The notes under the pieces: model-generated | Seen by the model: only the letters and a program-made list of their open reading frames with translations | What the model was told of the DNA's origin: nothing | Databases searched by the model: none | Source of the DNA: Deltaproteobacteria bacterium HGW-Deltaproteobacteria-12 | GTDB lineage: Bacteria > Desulfobacterota > Syntrophia > Syntrophales > Smithellaceae | Direction of reading: 5' to 3' | DNA: 64,000 nt | Assembly (NCBI GenBank): GCA_002840565.1 | Contig: PHBK01000026.1 | Span: 1 to 64,000, forward strand | Position numbers and translations under genes: made by a program | Shown: one piece after another, positions 15,615 to 24,178 of the stretch | Layout: every line of letters starts with the position of its first letter | How positions within the stretch are numbered: the stretch's first letter is position 1

Positions 15615-16607
15615 GTGGATGTAATCGAACAGGGAATAGGTGATATCTTCACCGATCCGGATGCGGATAAGGCGCGTGCCTTTTTCCGGGGGAAATCACG
15701 TAAATTGGAAAGCAAAGTTATGAGCGTTAAAGACGCCGTGGAGAAATATGTCCATGATGGTGATTACTTAACCATCGGCGGTTTCGGCGCAAACAGGGTG
15801 CCAATTGCTGCTTGTCACGAAATTCTACGGCAGGGCAGGAAAAAAATGGGATTTGCCGGTCATACTTCAACCCACGATTTTCAAGTTCTTTGTGCCGGCG
15901 AAGTATTCGATCGCTGCGATGTTGCTTATGTCGTCGGATTGGAAGCCCGCGGACTTTCTCCCAATGCCCGCAGATATATGGAGTCGGGCAAGGTTAAGGT
16001 CTCCGAGTGGAGCAATTATGCCCTTTCGGTGCGGTTTAAAGCAGCCGCAGCCGGTGTTTCTTTTTATCCGGCACGGAATTTAATGGGCACTGATACATTT
16101 AAGTACAGTGCCGGAAAAATAATTGAGTGTCCGTTCACCCATACAAAGTATGTCGCCCTGCCGGCAATTTATCCCGATGTCTCGGTAATTCATGTCCATG
16201 AAGCCGATATCTATGGTAATTGCCGTGTCCGCGGCATAACTGTTTCTGATTTCGATGTGGCCCGCGCCTCCAAGAGATTGATAATTACCTGTGAAAAGCT
16301 GATTTCCAATGATGAAATTCGCCGCGATCCCAGTTACACGGTTATACCCTACTGGTGCGTCGATGCTGTTTGCGAAGTTCCTTATGGCAGTTATCCGGGT
16401 AATATGCTCGGCGAGTATTTCTCCGATGAAGAACATCTGAAAGAATGGCTCAAAGTGGAAAATGATCCGGAAGCATTCAAGGCGTTTCTGGAGAAAAATA
16501 TTTATGGCTGCAAAGACCACTTCGAATACATTCTCAAGAACGGCGGAATGGCTAAAATGCAGATGTTGAGGCAAAAAGAGATGATGTTTATCGGTGCGAG
16601 AAACTAG
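15615..16607 (+). CDS. CoA-transferase subunit A, GctA-like (pair 2)
   Basis: Alpha subunit, 330 residues, starting with GTG after ATAAGGAGG. It is a close paralogue of the protein at 8394: both share the order SVKDAVEKYVHDGDYLTIGG-like core, GFAGHTSTHDFQVL, IGLEARG/VGLEARG, and HVHEADIYGNCR. The N-terminal 40 residues (QGIGDIFTDPDADKA) are also shared, so these two pairs form one subfamily apart from pair 3, which lacks that extension. It is probably expressed from the consensus promoter at 15277. The acid or CoA substrate is not evident. Confidence 0.85.
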   Translation: MDVIEQGIGDIFTDPDADKARAFFRGKSRKLESKVMSVKDAVEKYVHDGDYLTIGGFGANRVPIAACHEILRQGRKKMGFAGHTSTHDFQVLCAGEVFDRCDVAYVVGLEARGLSPNARRYMESGKVKVSEWSNYALSVRFKAAAAGVSFYPARNLMGTDTFKYSAGKIIECPFTHTKYVALPAIYPDVSVIHVHEADIYGNCRVRGITVSDFDVARASKRLIITCEKLISNDEIRRDPSYTVIPYWCVDAVCEVPYGSYPGNMLGEYFSDEEHLKEWLKVENDPEAFKAFLEKNIYGCKDHFEYILKNGGMAKMQMLRQKEMMFIGARN

Positions 16608-16622
16608 AAAGGAGAAATAATC

Positions 16623-17393
16623 ATGCCTGATTACAATACAATGGAACTTATGATTTGTACGGCGTCGCGGGAACTCGAAGACGGTGCGACGGTTGGTGTC
16701 GGGACAGGCGCCCCTTGTGCAGCTGCGATGCTGGCGCAGAAGGTGCATTCGCCGAATTTGACAATCATGTTTGAAGCGGGAGGAGTGGCGCCCTTAATTC
16801 CGGAAATGCCGATTTCTGTCGGCGATTCCCGAACAACCTGGAAAGCCATTATGGCCAGCGGAATGTGCGAAATAATGGAAACAGCCTGTCGCGGAATGCT
16901 GGATTACACATTTCTGGGCGGTGCCCAGATTGATATGTACGGTAATCTCAACTCGACGAGAGTTGGCGCCGACCATCAAAAACCGAAAGTCCGTTTTCCC
17001 GGCAGCGGCGGAGCCAATGACTTTGCTTCCTTCTGCTGGCGTATGATGGTGATGACACCGCAGGATTCCAAGAGGTTTGTGGAAAAGGTGAGCTATATTA
17101 CTACACCCGGCTGGCTTACCGGTGGTGATTCCCGGGCAAAGTCAGGGCTGCCTCTCGGAGCAGGGCCCTACAAAATCATCACCAACATGGCGGTTATGGA
17201 TTTTGAGCCGGAATCAAAGCGTATGCGTATTATCGCTATTAATCCCGGATATTCTGTAAAAGATGTTCAGGATAACTGCGGATTCGAGCTGCTCAAGGCA
17301 GACAAGATCAGTGAAAATCATGCGCCGACAAAAGAAGAGCTGCATATACTGCGTGATGTAATTGATCCGTATCGTTATGTAATCGGTAGATAA
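16623..17393 (+). CDS. CoA-transferase subunit B, GctB-like (pair 2)
   Basis: Beta subunit, 256 residues, the same length as the protein at 9385 and very similar throughout. The presumed catalytic Glu51 lies in MFEAGG (Ala replaces Ser of pair 1). LGGAQIDMYGNLNST and RFPGSGGANDFAS are conserved. The ATG follows AAAGGAG, 15 bases after subunit A. A strong terminator ends the two-gene operon at 17412-17452, so this pair is an independent transcription unit. Confidence 0.85.
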   Translation: MPDYNTMELMICTASRELEDGATVGVGTGAPCAAAMLAQKVHSPNLTIMFEAGGVAPLIPEMPISVGDSRTTWKAIMASGMCEIMETACRGMLDYTFLGGAQIDMYGNLNSTRVGADHQKPKVRFPGSGGANDFASFCWRMMVMTPQDSKRFVEKVSYITTPGWLTGGDSRAKSGLPLGAGPYKIITNMAVMDFEPESKRMRIIAINPGYSVKDVQDNCGFELLKADKISENHAPTKEELHILRDVIDPYRYVIGR

Positions 17394-17411
17394 TTGTGGA
17401 TTTGGCATTCC

Positions 17412-17452
17412 AAGAGAGCCATGGCTGATTAACAGCCATGGCTCTCTTTTTT
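17412..17452 (+). terminator. intrinsic terminator after GctAB pair 2
   Basis: AGAGAGCCATGGCTG and its perfect complement CAGCCATGGCTCTCT form a 15-bp stem with an ATTAA loop, followed by six T. It separates pair 2 from the converging AcuI-like gene, whose stop is at 17458. Confidence 0.9.
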
Positions 17453-17457
17453 GAACT

Positions 17458-18465
17458 TTATGAATTTACATCCACAAGCAGACGCCCGCGAACTTTTCCC
17501 GCCACAAGATCAGCGGCCGCCGCAGGCAAATCGGCCAGCGAAATTGCCTTGGGATTAATTGATTCGAGAGCTTTAGCCGGAAGATCCGCAGCCAGGCGTT
17601 GCCAGGCTATTTTGCGTTTTTCAATCGGGCACATAACCGAATCCACTCCGCGCAAGCTGACTCCGCGCAGAATAAAGGGCATGACGGTTGTAGTTAAATC
17701 GAACCCTCCGGCAAGACCGCAATTGGCAACACAACCCAGGTAATCCATTTCCGCCAGAACCCTGGAGAGGACTTTGCTGCCGACGGTGTCTATTGCTCCC
17801 GTCCAGCGCTGGGTTTCCAGCGGCCTGGGCAGCTCGCTCCATTCCGGCCCTCCCACAAATTCTGCGGCGCCAAGAGAGCGAAGATAGTCGTGCGTATTTT
17901 CCTGCCCCGGAGCTGTAAGTGCGGCTATACGGTAACCAAGTTTTCCCAGGATGGCAACAGCCACGCTGCCGACGCCTCCGGAAGCACCGGTTACCAGAAC
18001 AGTACCCTTATCCGGGGTAATTCCCGCTTCTTCCAGGGTCATCACACAGAGCATTGCCGTAAAACCGGCTGTTCCGATCATCATTGTCTTTTTTGTGTCC
18101 ATTCCGGCAGGAAGAGGAACGAGCCACTCCGACCGGACCCGGGCCTGCTGAGTATAGCCGCCCCAGTAGCGCTCACCGACGCTCCAGCCGGTCAAAACAA
18201 CCTTGTCGCCGCTGCGGTAAAGAGGTGAGGAAGATTCCAGTACGGTACCGGCCAGATCAATACCGGGTATCATCGGAAACTGGCGGACAATTTTACCGAC
18301 ACCGGCAACAGCCATACCGTCTTTGTAATTTAGCGATGAATAATCTACCGCCACAAGGACATCCCCTTCAGGTAGATCATTCACAGTCAGATTTTCAATG
18401 GCCTGACTGGTTTTGCCATTCTCCTGCCTTAAAACAAATGCCTTAAATGTATCCTTTGCTGTCAT
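17458..18465 (-). CDS. AcuI/YhdH-family acrylyl-CoA reductase-like MDR oxidoreductase
   Basis: Medium-chain dehydrogenase/reductase, 335 residues, of the zinc-free YhdH/AcuI family, whose studied members reduce acryloyl-CoA to propionyl-CoA with NADPH. Visible features are the catalytic-domain SSLNYKDGMAV, PMIPGIDLAGTV, the substrate-site GERYWGGYTQ, and the nucleotide motif VTGASGGVGSVAV. The ATG follows GAGGAGGAATT. It is opposite to the flanking catabolic operons and heads a possible operon with the BASS transporter 115 bases upstream, which reads in the same direction. A role in detoxifying acryloyl-CoA or similar enoyl-CoA is the best guess. Confidence 0.85.
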   Translation of the reverse strand: MTAKDTFKAFVLRQENGKTSQAIENLTVNDLPEGDVLVAVDYSSLNYKDGMAVAGVGKIVRQFPMIPGIDLAGTVLESSSPLYRSGDKVVLTGWSVGERYWGGYTQQARVRSEWLVPLPAGMDTKKTMMIGTAGFTAMLCVMTLEEAGITPDKGTVLVTGASGGVGSVAVAILGKLGYRIAALTAPGQENTHDYLRSLGAAEFVGGPEWSELPRPLETQRWTGAIDTVGSKVLSRVLAEMDYLGCVANCGLAGGFDLTTTVMPFILRGVSLRGVDSVMCPIEKRKIAWQRLAADLPAKALESINPKAISLADLPAAAADLVAGKVRGRLLVDVNS

Positions 18466-18580
18466 AATTCCTCCTCGCTGTTATCTTTAATGAACAGATT
18501 ATCTTTAATATCAATGCAGCCGATGATGCTTTCCCAATTCTTATAGCACGGTACTGGGGGGAATGACAAATATATACCGT

Positions 18581-19516
18581 TCATGCTCCAATGGCGCCGT
18601 TTTTTGTCTTAATGTTGTAATGGTAGCGGAGAGGGATAATAAGGCCATAGAATGGTATTACATACATGGCGGCCACTAGTGGTTCCACCGGGCCGAAAAA
18701 CTCAGATGCAAAAACAATCACCAATACATTATTAATATTACCGAACATTACTGTACCGGCCAACTGATTTTCCAGTGAACTTTTCCAGAAGAAGATAATT
18801 CCCATGAAGTAATATATGACCGACAACACTATGCCTACAACAGACGCCATAATGATGATATCGGGTTCTTTTTTAAAAAAATGCGCATAGCGGTAGAAAA
18901 CACCAAGATTGATAATGGCCAGAAATATAAGTGAAAGAGGAAACTGCTTTTTCATCAGCGTTACGAGTAAGCCGGGGATCAGGCGGCGAAGAATTTCAAC
19001 GGCTAAAATAGGGACAAAAATCACCAGTGCCAACATGCGGATCATCCCGAAAAAAGAAAGCTGCACTTGCGAAGAGATAACAATTTTAATGAGAGCAGGC
19101 AACGTGAACGGTGCCAGAGCCGAGGTGAGAACAACAACAACCAGGACAAGAGAGCTGTTCCCTTTGACCAGATTAGAGATAAACGGGGCCACAACTCCTG
19201 TGGATATGCCGGTTAGAAGCAAGGCGGACAAAGCATAGGCCGGGGCAAAATAATTAAAAATAAAAAATAGAATAATTGGCAGAATAAGGAGTTTCATAAT
19301 TGTAAAGGTCATAATCTGCCTGCTATGACCTTTAAGGGCATTCCAAACTGCGGTAAGTTCAATGGAAAGGTAACTGAGAAAAAAAAGAGCCATTGAGCCG
19401 TAGATGGGCAGCGCCTGAAATAAAGAACCGAAATCAGGATAAATAATGGCAATTGACATGGAAGAAACGACCACAAAGACAAGAAAGAAATCATTTACAC
19501 GAAAGGGTAACTGCAT
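18581..19516 (-). CDS. BASS-family (bile acid:Na+ symporter-like) transporter
   Basis: Integral inner-membrane protein of 311 residues with about nine or ten hydrophobic segments. The layout matches the bile-acid/sodium symporter superfamily, with LSYLSIELTAVWNALKG in TM2-3 and the conserved GISTGVVAPFISNLVKGNSS region of the core domain, where family members hold Na+ and the organic anion. Relatives carry bile acids, pantothenate, pyruvate or other organic anions. Context (CoA-transferases, AcuI-like enzyme) suggests a carboxylate substrate. No ribosome binding site is evident before the ATG. Confidence 0.7.
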   Translation of the reverse strand: MQLPFRVNDFFLVFVVVSSMSIAIIYPDFGSLFQALPIYGSMALFFLSYLSIELTAVWNALKGHSRQIMTFTIMKLLILPIILFFIFNYFAPAYALSALLLTGISTGVVAPFISNLVKGNSSLVLVVVVLTSALAPFTLPALIKIVISSQVQLSFFGMIRMLALVIFVPILAVEILRRLIPGLLVTLMKKQFPLSLIFLAIINLGVFYRYAHFFKKEPDIIIMASVVGIVLSVIYYFMGIIFFWKSSLENQLAGTVMFGNINNVLVIVFASEFFGPVEPLVAAMYVIPFYGLIIPLRYHYNIKTKNGAIGA

Positions 19517-19782
19517 GGATGTTTAATAACAGAGAGGACCGGTGTTATCAACACGAAAGTATAGAAAAAAAACATATCTGAGTGTGCAATTTTAAACAAT
19601 AATGGATAATTTTAATCAATACGTCCAACCTGTTGATATCAATAAATCACTTCTTTAAAAGAAAGACGAAATCAAGGAAATGTAGCGTAAAGAATGCATT
19701 ATATTGCCACTTGATGCTAATATGTTGATTAATGCTTTTAAAAAATACATATATTTCAATTAGATAGATAATTATTTTGTTT

Positions 19783-19798
19783 TGGCAGACATCTTGCA
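19783..19798 (+). promoter_or_regulatory. sigma-54 promoter upstream of the BcrCBAD-like operon
   Basis: TGGCAGACATCTTGCA has the -24 GG and -12 GC at the required 12-base distance and matches TGGCAC-N5-TTGCA at nearly all key positions. It lies about 175 bases before the ATG at 19972. The rest of the 455-base gap (19517-19971) is AT-rich and holds no gene that I can support. A sigma-54 activator is encoded at 31904. Confidence 0.65.
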
Positions 19799-19971
19799 GT
19801 GGCTGAATCCGTAATAATAAAATGATGTGAAAGGTCAACTGGTTTAGGCGGGGTCGCTTAAGGTGTAAAATGAGTTTAACTTGCTTTTAATATCGCAATA
19901 TAGAAGTTTAAAAGTACCTCATTAATCTGCCAACTTTTGACTGCAAATAAAAATTAAGGAAGATAAGAGCA

Positions 19972-21111
19972 ATGACGATTAGTAAAGAGTTGGATGAGTT
20001 ATACACCAATAGAGGTAAGCGGGCTCGGGTGCTTCATGATGAGGGGAAGAAGGTCGTCGGTTACTTATGCTGTTTTGTTCCCGATGAGATTATTACGGCT
20101 TTCGATATGATTCCGTACCGGATACAGGGGAGCCAGAGCGAGCCCATTGATCAGGCGGATGCGTTCATCGAGACAACGGCATGCCCCTTTGCCAGAAGTT
20201 GTTTCAATCTGGCCCTGAAGGGTTCCTACGACTTCCTCGACGGCTTTGTGGCACCGCACAGCTGCGATACGATTGAGCGGATGTACCAGATCTGGCGGAG
20301 CAACAAACCGTCACCGTATAATCATATGATTAATGTGCCTCACATGATAGGGCCGAGTTCTGAATCTTTCTACCGGCAAGAACTGGAGTATTTTATTAAA
20401 ACTCTTGAAGACTGGTCGGGCAAGAAACTCGATATGGGTAAGCTCAAGGATGCTGTTAAACTATACAACAAGCGTCGTGCTCTTCTCCGGGAGCTTTACG
20501 AATTGCGAAAAGCCAATCCTCCGTTGGTTTCCGGGACAGAGATTACGAAAATCCTGGTAGCGGGGATGGGTATACCGGCGGCAGAGCATATTGAACTTGT
20601 TAGACAGTTTATTTCTGAAGTGAAAAAAGGCTCACAGCCTGCTGCTGCGGAAGTTCCCCGTATATTTATCTGGGGAAATGAGATTGATGATGTGGCCTTC
20701 ATCAAACTAGTCGAAGACAGTGGCGCGCAAGTGGTGATGGACGATTTATGTACGGGGACGCGGGCTTTCTGGGATGATGTTCCGGAGACAGATGATCCGT
20801 TAGACGGTATTGTCACCCGTTACATTGCTATCCATTGTCCTCGCAGTAATGTTCCCAAGACGGGAAACCGGGAAGAAGATTTGGAAAATCGTTATGGATA
20901 CATCAAGAATTTCGTAAAGGAATGGGGTGTCGATGCGGCAATCTTTTATATTGTCCGTTACTGTGACACCTGTGAGTTGGAGGGACCGGATCTGCGTGAA
21001 TATCTGAAAAGTATAAAATTGCCGGTTCTCATGATTGAGGATGACTACTCGACCTCGACAATCGGGCAGCTCCGTACGAGAATCCAGGCGTTCCTGGAAA
21101 TGATTGCATAA
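19972..21111 (+). CDS. benzoyl-CoA reductase / 2-hydroxyacyl-CoA dehydratase family subunit, BcrC/BzdN-like
   Basis: One of two catalytic Fe-S subunits of an ATP-dependent, radical-forming enzyme of the HgdB/BcrC family. The 379-residue protein has Cys33-Cys34, Cys71 and Cys77 in TACPFARSC, and Cys98 in HSCD, within the region that carries cluster ligands in the family, and a late CDTCE. The first of four genes in the canonical order C-B-A-D (N-O-P-Q), it starts 9 bases before the next gene's ATG. Two distinct ATPase genes follow, which favours benzoyl-CoA reductase over the dehydratases, which normally have one activator. The dehydratase alternative remains open. Confidence 0.8.
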   Translation: MTISKELDELYTNRGKRARVLHDEGKKVVGYLCCFVPDEIITAFDMIPYRIQGSQSEPIDQADAFIETTACPFARSCFNLALKGSYDFLDGFVAPHSCDTIERMYQIWRSNKPSPYNHMINVPHMIGPSSESFYRQELEYFIKTLEDWSGKKLDMGKLKDAVKLYNKRRALLRELYELRKANPPLVSGTEITKILVAGMGIPAAEHIELVRQFISEVKKGSQPAAAEVPRIFIWGNEIDDVAFIKLVEDSGAQVVMDDLCTGTRAFWDDVPETDDPLDGIVTRYIAIHCPRSNVPKTGNREEDLENRYGYIKNFVKEWGVDAAIFYIVRYCDTCELEGPDLREYLKSIKLPVLMIEDDYSTSTIGQLRTRIQAFLEMIA

Positions 21112-21120
21112 GGATAGAAC

Positions 21121-22425
21121 ATGGAAAAAAAAGAACAGGTAAAAACGACGGCGGTGAAGGGCACGAGTACGGCACGTAAGGTGCGGGGTCTTGTTACGAA
21201 TATTTATAAGGTTGCGCAGGAAGCAAAAGCTCAAGGAAAAAAAACAGCCTATTTCATGGTTTCATCTCAATACGATGAATTATTCCGGGCGATGGATATA
21301 GTCCCTATTCCCACAGAGAATTACGCCGGTCTCTGCGCGGCCAAACGCGCTATGGAACCTTTTCTCCAGAAAGCGGAAGCGGATGGGTATTCCCAGGTGC
21401 TTTGCAGCTATGCCCGAATCGGCCTGGGCTTTGATAGTCTGAGAAAAGACCTTGGTGCCACTCCGGAAGGTGCGCCCGATGGCGGTATGCCCGCTCCGGA
21501 TATGATGGTAGGTAGCAGTGGGGTGTGCGATCCCCGGTTTAAATGGTATCAGGCGGCGGGCCGTTTTCTGGATGTGCCTACTCATAGTATCGATGTTGTC
21601 TTTCCACCTGTTGATGCCGACCTTAAAGAAGTTCGTGATCATTACATCAAGTATCAGACAGAGCAGTACCGCGGGCTTATTGCTTTTTTAGAGCGTCAGA
21701 CAGGTAAAAAAATGGACAAAGAAATCCTCTGGGAGAAGATTCGCCTCTGCGACGAAGCATGGCGTCTCTGGAACGAGATAGACCGGCTGCGCATTGCGGT
21801 GCCCTGTCCTATGCCATCCCAGGATCACTTCAGCATCATGGTGGGTGGTCATTTTTATGCAGGTACCCAGGAAGCGGTAGATTTCTATAAGGAACTCTAT
21901 GAAGAAGTTAAATTAAAGGCTGCCAATAAAGTCGGTGTGATTCCCGATGAGAAATATCGTCTTCTTTGGGCTGGAGGGCTTCCTCCCTGGCATACGATGT
22001 GGATTTTTAACTACTTCGAAAGTTTAGGCGCCGTTTTTGTTATTGAAAACGTTTATCGGACGTCTGACCCCGTAGAAGTGCCGTCACATGTCAAAGATCC
22101 TGTGGAATATATGGCCTGGCGGTCGTTTCTTCGGTTAACCAAGCGGCATGAAAAGGCTAAGGCAAATAGCGGTAATCAAAATGTGGAATGGCTGCTCGAA
22201 ATGGTCAACGATTACAAGACGGATGGTGCGGTCTTTCATGCCTGTCGTTCCTGCCGTGCAATGACGGTTGGTCAGATTAATGTCAAGAATATCATGGGGC
22301 GGTATACTCAGATCCCCATGATGCAGCTAACCTCAGACATGGTTGATATTCGGGACTATTCAGAGGCTCAGTGGAAGGCACAGATTGCAGCTTTCATGGA
22401 ATCTTTGGCGTCCCGGAAGAAGTAA
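21121..22425 (+). CDS. benzoyl-CoA reductase / 2-hydroxyacyl-CoA dehydratase family subunit, BcrB/BzdO-like
   Basis: The larger catalytic subunit, 434 residues, in the length range of BcrB. It carries Cys95 in LCSYARIGLG, Cys136 in GVCDPRFKWYQAAGRF, and a C-terminal HACRSC pair near 375. The family positions a [4Fe-4S] cluster beside the acyl-CoA ring or hydroxyl group here. The N-terminal 25 residues are basic and extra. It starts 9 bases after the BcrC-like stop and 26 bases before the BcrA-like ATG, so all are cotranscribed. Substrate cannot be read from motifs. Confidence 0.8.
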   Translation: MEKKEQVKTTAVKGTSTARKVRGLVTNIYKVAQEAKAQGKKTAYFMVSSQYDELFRAMDIVPIPTENYAGLCAAKRAMEPFLQKAEADGYSQVLCSYARIGLGFDSLRKDLGATPEGAPDGGMPAPDMMVGSSGVCDPRFKWYQAAGRFLDVPTHSIDVVFPPVDADLKEVRDHYIKYQTEQYRGLIAFLERQTGKKMDKEILWEKIRLCDEAWRLWNEIDRLRIAVPCPMPSQDHFSIMVGGHFYAGTQEAVDFYKELYEEVKLKAANKVGVIPDEKYRLLWAGGLPPWHTMWIFNYFESLGAVFVIENVYRTSDPVEVPSHVKDPVEYMAWRSFLRLTKRHEKAKANSGNQNVEWLLEMVNDYKTDGAVFHACRSCRAMTVGQINVKNIMGRYTQIPMMQLTSDMVDIRDYSEAQWKAQIAAFMESLASRKK

Positions 22426-22451
22426 ATTTCCCGAAAGGAAAAAGTCAAATA

Positions 22452-23282
22452 ATGACATTTGCCGGTATTGATATCGGGTCCACGATGACAAAGGTGCTCA
22501 TTGTGGATGAACCGGGAGAGACATTGGCGGCGGTTATAGGGCCCACGGGAGTAGAACATCGTCATTTAGCCATCAAGGTCATGGACGAAGCTGTTCAAAA
22601 AGCAGGTCTGAACTTTGATGCGCTCGATTTTATCGTGGCAACAGGATATGGGAGGATCAATTGTCCTTTTGCGGACAAGCAGATTACGGAGATTACTTGC
22701 CACGCCCGGGGTATATATTCATTATTTCCCTATGTTCATACAATAATTGACATTGGGGGACAGGATTCCAAAGGAATAAGACTGAACAGCGAAGGAAAGG
22801 TAGCAAATTTTATCATGAACGATAAATGTGCTGCCGGAACGGGACGCTTTCTGGAAGTAATTGCTGAAACCCTGGGGATCAAACTGACTGACATGGGGGA
22901 GATTTCCCTGACGGCCAAAGGATGTGTTCAGATTTCGAATATGTGCACCGTCTTTGCCGAACATGAAGTTACTTCACGGCTAGCAGAGGGAGCTGCAATT
23001 CCGGAGATTGTCGCCGGTCTTCACGAGGCCATTGCTACGCGGGTTGTCAATATGGTTCGCCACCTGGGCATCGAGCGAGACGTAGTTGTGACGGGTGGCG
23101 GGGCAAAAAACATCGGCCTGATTAAGGCTATTGAAACCAAGGTTGGCTTTCCTGTTTTTGTGCCTCCGGAACCTTTCCTTACGGGCGCCCTTGGAGCGGC
23201 TCTGATAGGCAGAGACCTTGTCAGAAATGGAGCATCTCGTAGCCAGGAACGGAGACTTGAGGGGGTCACGTTTTTCAAATGA
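22452..23282 (+). CDS. ATP-dependent activase/reductase subunit 1 (BcrA/BzdP-like, BadF/HgdC family)
   Basis: Couples ATP hydrolysis to low-potential electron transfer into the catalytic subunits. The 276-residue ASKHA-fold protein has the phosphate motifs GIDIGSTMTKV and IDIGGQDSKG. Cys126 in DKCAAGTGRFLE and Cys165 in NMCTVFAEHE supply ligands for the subunit-bridging [4Fe-4S] cluster. The start at 22452 follows GAAAGGAAA; in-frame codons upstream overlap the previous gene. It overlaps the next ATPase gene by four bases. It is short like the Azoarcus Bzd ATPases, not enlarged like Thauera BcrA. Confidence 0.85.
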   Translation: MTFAGIDIGSTMTKVLIVDEPGETLAAVIGPTGVEHRHLAIKVMDEAVQKAGLNFDALDFIVATGYGRINCPFADKQITEITCHARGIYSLFPYVHTIIDIGGQDSKGIRLNSEGKVANFIMNDKCAAGTGRFLEVIAETLGIKLTDMGEISLTAKGCVQISNMCTVFAEHEVTSRLAEGAAIPEIVAGLHEAIATRVVNMVRHLGIERDVVVTGGGAKNIGLIKAIETKVGFPVFVPPEPFLTGALGAALIGRDLVRNGASRSQERRLEGVTFFK

Positions 23283-24085
23283 GCACGGATAAAAAATATT
23301 ATGCCGGCGTAGATATGGGTTCCGTCTCTATTAAGGCAGTTGTAATTAACGATCACCGGATCGTGGCTTCTCATCTTATGGCCTCCGGAGGGAACTACAA
23401 GAATGTGGCTCAGGATGTTCTGAATAATGTTCTTGCCCAAATTGGCATTACCTATGATCAGCTGTCAGGAATTATTGTTACAGGGCTGGGTGCGGAAAGC
23501 TCTCCCTTTGCCGCTCGTCAGGCCTCCGACATATCCTGCCAGGCTGCTGGCTGTCATCGCCTGTTCCCTTCCGCCAGGACAGTCATCGATATAGGCGGCC
23601 AATTCACCAAGGTGGCCAAGATCTCGTCCGAGGGGCGGGTGGTCGATTTTTTAATGAGTGAGAAATGCGCAGCCGGATCCGGACGTTTCCTACAGGTAAT
23701 TGCCAGGATTCTCCACATTGATTTTGACGATATCGGCCCTCTCTCACTGCAATCGCAAAATCCTGTGGAATTTTCCACGAACTGCGCTGTATTTGCCGAG
23801 TCCGAGACCGTTTCACGCATTGCCGAGGGTGCCCTGCCTGGTGACATCCTGGCCGGTGTCCATCGTTCCATGGCTTCCAAGGTGTCCATGCTCGTCCGGA
23901 GGCTGAAATGGGAGCCAGATGTTGTTTTAACCGGAGGTACGGCCACCGATTCTGGTTTGATTACAGCCATCAATGCTGCCCTGGGAGTAGGGGTTATCGT
24001 TCCGCACGAACCAAGACTCACGGCGGCTTTCGGGGCTGCCTGTCAGGCAGAGGACATTTTGGGCAGGTCTGACGCGGATGAGTAG
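23279..24085 (+). CDS. ATP-dependent activase/reductase subunit 2 (BcrD/BzdQ-like, BadF/HgdC family)
   Basis: Second, diverged ATPase subunit, 268 residues, with VDMGSVSIKAV and IDIGGQFTKV phosphate loops and the cluster ligands Cys130 in EKCAAGSGRFLQ and Cys169 in STNCAVFAESE. Two different BadF-type ATPases in tandem, each with a full Cys pair, is the hallmark of class I benzoyl-CoA reductases (a heterodimer), whereas dehydratase activators are homodimers. The ATGA overlap with the upstream gene supports tight stoichiometry. No ferredoxin gene is in the cluster, so electrons must come from elsewhere. Confidence 0.85.
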   Translation: MSTDKKYYAGVDMGSVSIKAVVINDHRIVASHLMASGGNYKNVAQDVLNNVLAQIGITYDQLSGIIVTGLGAESSPFAARQASDISCQAAGCHRLFPSARTVIDIGGQFTKVAKISSEGRVVDFLMSEKCAAGSGRFLQVIARILHIDFDDIGPLSLQSQNPVEFSTNCAVFAESETVSRIAEGALPGDILAGVHRSMASKVSMLVRRLKWEPDVVLTGGTATDSGLITAINAALGVGVIVPHEPRLTAAFGAACQAEDILGRSDADE

Positions 24086-24178
24086 GCTTGTCTTTGCTGT
24101 AACCTTGATAACGCGGAGACCTGCTAGTCATGAGCGTATTATAAAAATGAATAAACGAGAACAGGAGGAAAAAGATAT

